64,000 bases of DNA from Bacteroidales bacterium (GTDB lineage Bacteria; Bacteroidota; Bacteroidia; Bacteroidales; UBA932): assembly GCA_022647615.1 (NCBI GenBank), contig JALCKZ010000001.1, positions 794,178 to 858,177 of the forward strand. Direction: 5' to 3'. A program made the position numbers and the translations under genes. Below, piece after piece: positions 60,657-64,000 of this stretch. The notes below the pieces were generated by a model that was not told the origin of the DNA, ran no database searches, and saw only the letters and a program-made list of their open reading frames with translations. Every line of letters starts with the position of its first letter. Position 1 is the first letter of the stretch.

Positions 60657-61480
60657 TATACTTTTAATAATTTGTCGTAAAACTTAATGTACTTATTTGT
60701 GTACGAGGCGTTTCCGGCACTTATTTCTGAATAAGGGAGAGTTGGCAATTTGCGTTTAGCCACGTAATCAAGGACTTCCTTATTAACATTATTACTTCCC
60801 AGAATTATTCCGTCCGCATACTTGACGGCTAATTTAGCAAGATTTATGCCATTAGGATTGCCAAGCACATCCATGTCCGCCGGAGATACTCCCTGCATCA
60901 GCGCCTTTTTCACAAAACCGGAGGAGAATTTCTCTTTGAAAACTTCATCATAAAGAGAGAGAACAATCTTGCTTTTTGCAAATATAGGATCTGTTTTGTA
61001 AGACATTTTTAGATACAGCGGAACAAGGTGAGTCATCCATCCGCCGCAGTGAATAATTGTAGGCTGCCATCTTAATTTTTTTACAGTCTCCAACATTCCG
61101 CGCGCAAAGAAAATTGCACGTTCATCATTGTCTGCAAAAAACTTTCCGCGCTCATCCGTGTACAAAAATTTTCTCTTGAAATAATCCTCATTTTCAATGA
61201 AATACACTTGCATGCGAGCCTGCTGGATAGATGCAACTTTTATGACAAGAGGTCTGTCCAAATCATTGACGACAATGTTCATTCCGCTAAGCCTGATGAC
61301 TTCATGGAGCTGATTGCGGCGTTCATTTATTGTCCCGTATCTTGGCATAAAAGCTCTGATTTCCATGCCGTGTTCTTGGGCCGCCTGAGGCATATAACGC
61401 CCCGCCAGTGAAATGGAATCCTCCGGCAAATACGGAGTAATCTCACTGCTTACATATAAGATTTTAACAGGCTCACCCAT
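60656..61480 (-). CDS. Glycogen/starch synthase-like protein (GT5 N-terminal domain only)
   Basis: 274 residues from the ATG at 61480. KILYVSSEITPYLPEDSISLAGRYMPQAAQEHGMEIRAFMPRYGT is the N-terminal Rossmann half of GT5 glycogen synthase, with the position of the ADP-binding KxGG loop altered. The C-terminal nucleotide-binding half is absent. Such half-proteins are regular in Bacteroidetes next to DUF4270, so this is not a recent truncation; whether they transfer glucose is doubtful. An in-frame TTG at 61489 is not needed. It has its own -7 box and is divergent from ftsX. Confidence 0.85.
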   Translation of the reverse strand: MGEPVKILYVSSEITPYLPEDSISLAGRYMPQAAQEHGMEIRAFMPRYGTINERRNQLHEVIRLSGMNIVVNDLDRPLVIKVASIQQARMQVYFIENEDYFKRKFLYTDERGKFFADNDERAIFFARGMLETVKKLRWQPTIIHCGGWMTHLVPLYLKMSYKTDPIFAKSKIVLSLYDEVFKEKFSSGFVKKALMQGVSPADMDVLGNPNGINLAKLAVKYADGIILGSNNVNKEVLDYVAKRKLPTLPYSEISAGNASYTNKYIKFYDKLLKV

Positions 61481-61500
61481 AGTACACAATATCCTCTAGG

Positions 61501-61508
61501 CAAAGGTA
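61501..61508 (-). promoter_or_regulatory. -7 box of the GT5-DUF4270 operon
   Basis: Minus-strand TACCTTTG, exact, 20 bases before the ATG at 61480. Confidence 0.55.
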
Positions 61509-61543
61509 GTAAAAATTTTTGACTTTTAAATGAAGGTTTTTCA

Positions 61544-61551
61544 TATCTTTG
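61544..61551 (+). promoter_or_regulatory. Promoter of ftsX-DUF3098-uppP
   Basis: TATCTTTG, exact, with TTTTG at 61517-61521 (22-base spacer) as a possible -33 element. The ATG at 61564 is 12 bases past the box. Confidence 0.55.
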
Positions 61552-61563
61552 GGGGCATATTTT

Positions 61564-62442
61564 ATGAGCAGAAAAGAAAAAAATTCCATTGGGGGACGGC
61601 TGATGCGTTCATACGTGTCATCCGTAATAAGCATATCGCTGGTGCTTTTTATAGTGGGCATTTTTGCGGTTTTGGCCGTGAATGCGCGTGAGGTTTCTGA
61701 TTACTTTAAGGAGAACATTAAGATTTCCACCATTCTGAAAGAGGATGCCACGCAGGTTCAGGCGGAGGCTTTTTGTAAAAACGTTGCATTGCTGCCCGCG
61801 GTAAAATCCACGCAGCTGATTACAAAAGAGGAGGGAACAAAGGAGATGAAAGATTTGCTGGGAAGCGATTTCCTGGATGTCTTTGAATCCAATCCAATCC
61901 CAATTTCAATTGAGATTCAGCTTAACTCAAATTATTTTCATCCCGACAGCGTAAAGACTCTTAAGAGCATGTTGATGCGCGACCCTCTTGTTGATGATGT
62001 TGTGTATCAGGAGTCATTGATAGATACCATAAACAAGAATATGCAGAAGATAGGAATGGTTCTGATAGTATTTATTGCGCTGCTGATGTTTATCTCCATA
62101 GTCCTGATTAACAATACTGTACGGCTAAATGTTTTCTCAAAAAGATTCTCAATACATACCATGCAGCTTGTTGGAGCAACCAAAGGATTCATCCGACGGC
62201 CTTTTATTTACAGGGCTATATTCCAGGGACTTATAAGCGGAGTTGTTGCAATATGCGCACTGACCGGAGTACTGTTTTTAGTTAGAAGAGAATTTTCCAG
62301 CATATTTTCTATTATCAATTTGCAGATTATGATAGAAGTTTCAGCCGGAGTTATTATACTTGGAGTTATTATATGTCTTATCTGTACTTACTTTGTTGTC
62401 AATAAGTTAGTAGGATTAAGCGGTAATGAATTATACACATAA
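61564..62442 (+). CDS. ftsX: Cell division protein FtsX (permease-like)
   Basis: 292 residues from the ATG at 61564 (MSRKEKNSIGGRLMRSYVSS). It has four membrane helices (one near 25-45, three between about 165 and 285) and a large extracytoplasmic loop. The RFSIHTMQLVGATKGFIRRPFIYRAIFQG segment is the FtsX core. With FtsE it forms an ABC-type complex that activates peptidoglycan hydrolases at the septum. FtsE is not adjacent. It is followed after 3 bases by DUF3098 and then uppP, a standard Bacteroidetes order. Confidence 0.93.
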   Translation: MSRKEKNSIGGRLMRSYVSSVISISLVLFIVGIFAVLAVNAREVSDYFKENIKISTILKEDATQVQAEAFCKNVALLPAVKSTQLITKEEGTKEMKDLLGSDFLDVFESNPIPISIEIQLNSNYFHPDSVKTLKSMLMRDPLVDDVVYQESLIDTINKNMQKIGMVLIVFIALLMFISIVLINNTVRLNVFSKRFSIHTMQLVGATKGFIRRPFIYRAIFQGLISGVVAICALTGVLFLVRREFSSIFSIINLQIMIEVSAGVIILGVIICLICTYFVVNKLVGLSGNELYT

Positions 62443-62445
62443 ATT

Positions 62446-62721
62446 ATGAGTCAGAAAAAAATACAGAAAAATAATTCTGCTGAAGAGCAGAATTTTGCAA
62501 TGCCCAAGAGCAATATTATTTGGATTCTCATAGGACTTGGAATAATGGTTCTGGGATACATTTTAATGATTGGCGGAGGCAGCAAAGATCCAGATGTTTT
62601 TTCTCCCGCAATATTTAGTTTTACAAGACTGGTAATTTCTCCGATACTAATTCTTGGGGGAATTGTTCTTGTAATAGTCGCCATCATGAAGAGAAACATG
62701 AAGAAATTAACAAAGGATTAA
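62446..62721 (+). CDS. DUF3098 small membrane protein
   Basis: 91 residues. A polar N-terminus is followed by two helices (IIWILIGLGIMVLGYILMIGGG and PAIFSFTRLVISPILILGGIVLVIVAI). The family is unstudied and sits between ftsX and uppP in many Bacteroidetes. It is 3 bases from ftsX and about 100 bases from uppP. Confidence 0.9.
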   Translation: MSQKKIQKNNSAEEQNFAMPKSNIIWILIGLGIMVLGYILMIGGGSKDPDVFSPAIFSFTRLVISPILILGGIVLVIVAIMKRNMKKLTKD

Positions 62722-62820
62722 TCTTGTGTAAAATTAATTAGCTGAACATAAAAGCAACAATTAATTACGCGGAAGGTAGCTAGTAAAATCATTGATAGAA
62801 TAATTAAAGGATAGATTAAT

Positions 62821-63921
62821 ATGACTTGGATACAGGGTTTGTTACTTGGTTTGGTACAGGGTCTTACGGAATTTCTGCCCGTAAGCAGCAGCGGACATCT
62901 TACAATTTTTCAGGAGCTTTTTGGGATAGGCGGAAAAACAAATCTTGCATTTGACGTTACGGTGCATGTTGCAACAGTTCTAAGTACAATTGTAGTTTTC
63001 CGCAGACCACTTGGAAGATTAATAAAAGGTTTTTTTGTCCGCGGCATGAATGGGGAAAAAGATTATGTTTTTAAGATACTTGTTTCACTTATCCCGGTTG
63101 CAATAATTGGCTTCACATTAAAAGATTTTGTTGAGAAAATTTTCTCCACAGATTATGTGGCATCCCATACGGGCAACGGATTGCTGCTTGTCGGTAGCAT
63201 GCTGATAGTCACGGCGTTGCTGCTGGATTGCAGTGAAAGAATAACTGCACGGAGCATGAAAAAAACTTCAGCAATTGCAGATGATAAAGTTGCGGCTGAG
63301 AGTTGCGGAGTTTCCAAATCAGACAGTAAAATTGCAAGTGATGGTTGCGGCGTTTCCAAATTAGACAGTAAAATTGCAAGTGATGGTTGCGGCGTTTCCA
63401 AATCAGACAGTAAAATTGCAGCTGAGGAAGAGAGTTCCGGAGTTGATTATTGTGATAATTCAGCGATTAGTTATTGGCAGGCATTTGTTGTTGGAATAGC
63501 TCAGGCAATTGCTGTTCTTCCTGGCTTATCACGTTCTGGTTCAACAATTTCCACCGGATTGCTTTGCAAGGTTAAGAAATCTTCCGTTGCACAATTTTCT
63601 TTTTTGATGGTTATCATTCCGGTGCTCGGAGAGGCGTTATTGGATGTATATAAGGCAGTCAAGGGAGCTGGTGCTGCGGCAGCGAGCGCGGCTGGTTCTT
63701 CAAGTGCTGCTGCAATGAATGCTGCTGGTTCTTCAAGTGCAGGTGCTGCAGGAATTGAATTTTTACCTCTTCTGCTGGGATTTATCGCTGCATTTTTTGC
63801 AGGATGGGCTGCGTGCAAGTGGATGGTTAAACTTGTTAAGAATGTGAAGCTTACAGGTTTTGCAATTTATTGTGCAATAGTGGGAATTCTTTGTATTGTG
63901 CTTCCATATCTGATTAAATAA
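62821..63921 (+). CDS. uppP: Undecaprenyl-diphosphatase with repeat expansions
   Basis: 366 residues, about 100 longer than typical UppP. It recycles undecaprenyl diphosphate and gives basal bacitracin resistance. Active-site motifs are intact: GLTEFLPVSSSGHL (E17, H26) and PGLSRSGSTISTG. The excess is two insertions in loops between helices. Residues about 161-202 hold three tandem 14-residue repeats (CGVSKSDSKIASDG type), and about 280-315 hold an alanine/serine-rich stretch with a duplicated AAGSSSA word. Both are in frame and leave the membrane helices untouched, so the enzyme should work. Confidence 0.93.
   Translation: MTWIQGLLLGLVQGLTEFLPVSSSGHLTIFQELFGIGGKTNLAFDVTVHVATVLSTIVVFRRPLGRLIKGFFVRGMNGEKDYVFKILVSLIPVAIIGFTLKDFVEKIFSTDYVASHTGNGLLLVGSMLIVTALLLDCSERITARSMKKTSAIADDKVAAESCGVSKSDSKIASDGCGVSKLDSKIASDGCGVSKSDSKIAAEEESSGVDYCDNSAISYWQAFVVGIAQAIAVLPGLSRSGSTISTGLLCKVKKSSVAQFSFLMVIIPVLGEALLDVYKAVKGAGAAAASAAGSSSAAAMNAAGSSSAGAAGIEFLPLLLGFIAAFFAGWAACKWMVKLVKNVKLTGFAIYCAIVGILCIVLPYLIK
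63301..63426 (+). repeat. 3 x 42-bp in-frame minisatellite in uppP
   Basis: 63301-63342, 63343-63384 and 63385-63426 are near-identical 42-base units coding 14 residues each. The middle units differ at only one or two bases. Confidence 0.95.
63669..63745 (+). repeat. Duplicated Ala/Ser word in uppP
   Basis: GCTGGTTCTTCAAGTGC occurs twice (about 63690-63706 and 63723-63739), separated by alanine-rich codons. It is part of the second inserted loop. Confidence 0.8.
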
Positions 63922-63931
63922 AATTAGTTTT

Positions 63932-64000
63932 AGCAATAGCAATAGCAGCAGCAGTAGTAATAGCAGTAACAATAACAGTAGCAATAGCAATAGCAATAGC
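63932..64000 (+). repeat. AGCAAT-type microsatellite running off the window
   Basis: From 63932 to the window end the sequence is built of AGC, AAT, AGT and AAC triplets, ending in repeated AGCAAT. It starts just after uppP. One frame would read Ser/Asn, another Ala/Ile/Val, a third hits stops. It could belong to a following gene outside the window; no gene is called. Confidence 0.9.

Noticed and set aside
63763-63996. Minus-strand frame with a leucine run
   Set aside because: The leucine run is the translation of the AGCAAT microsatellite and the rest is antisense to uppP.

Overview
The window is bacterial chromosome, roughly 40% GC by eye, from the phylum Bacteroidetes and almost certainly the order Bacteroidales. 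The evidence is TonB-dependent receptors with carboxypeptidase-like N-terminal domains, DUF families largely confined to that phylum (DUF4254, DUF4270, DUF4876, DUF5686, DUF6850, DUF3098), a RocD/CtlX pair, an S46 dipeptidyl-peptidase, the gene order ftsX-DUF3098-uppP, and many promoters with the Bacteroidetes -7 box TAnnTTTG. Genus cannot be fixed from the sequence. No rRNA, prophage, CRISPR array or complete classical IS was found; the one mobile-type element is a REP-associated (RAYT) transposase.

Layout. 1-4.3 kb: GH3-family enzyme (cut by the window edge), recO, rdgB, and divergently an S41 protease. 4.35-6.13 kb: a RAYT gene enclosed by ~166-bp inverted repeats, with a 13 x 11-bp tandem array. 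6.25-12.9 kb: housekeeping and envelope genes (U32 protein, GT9 glycosyltransferase, DUF4254, prenyl synthase, rsgA, MATE exporter). 13-24.2 kb: probable peptide-acquisition region (M16 peptidase, TonB receptor + DUF4876 lipoprotein + DUF6850 barrel, S46 peptidase). 24.3-28.5 kb: AspT/YidE-type transporter and a divergent rocD/ctlX pair that could turn citrulline into ornithine and then glutamate semialdehyde. 28.5-31.9 kb: rpsL-rpsG-fusA-rpsJ, with the S10 operon broken after rpsJ, then a CAU-anticodon tRNA. 32.1-43.9 kb: serine hydrolase followed by a lipid cluster (acyltransferase, ketosynthase, ACP, two MMPL halves, FAD oxidoreductase, LolA, DUF5686) that resembles a reduced aryl-polyene/flexirubin-type locus and carries two apparent frameshifts. 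43.9-51 kb: TetR-TolC-HlyD-ABC export operon read leftward. 51-55.2 kb: tRNA-Leu, dsbD and metK with a SAM-II-like leader. 55.5-64 kb: Oar-like TonB receptor, an array of about eleven unrelated hairpins, DUF4270 and glycogen synthase-like genes, then ftsX-DUF3098-uppP.

The most unusual signals are not genes. A 9-mer, CTGTCGGGA, occurs about 20 times on the two strands where fewer than one is expected; with its close relatives (CTRTCGSGA) there are about 35 sites, spread through coding and non-coding DNA. Other notable signals are the hairpin array at 58.96-59.26 kb, the RAYT element with its 11-bp array, the metK leader, a tandem palindrome in front of tetR, and repeated small expansions inside genes (uppP, ctlX, tolC, MMPL junction).

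The ftsX, glycogen synthase, metK, rpsL, S46, M16 and several other genes carry clear TAnnTTTG boxes, and in several cases the box lies only 6-9 bases before the start codon, implying near-leaderless transcripts.
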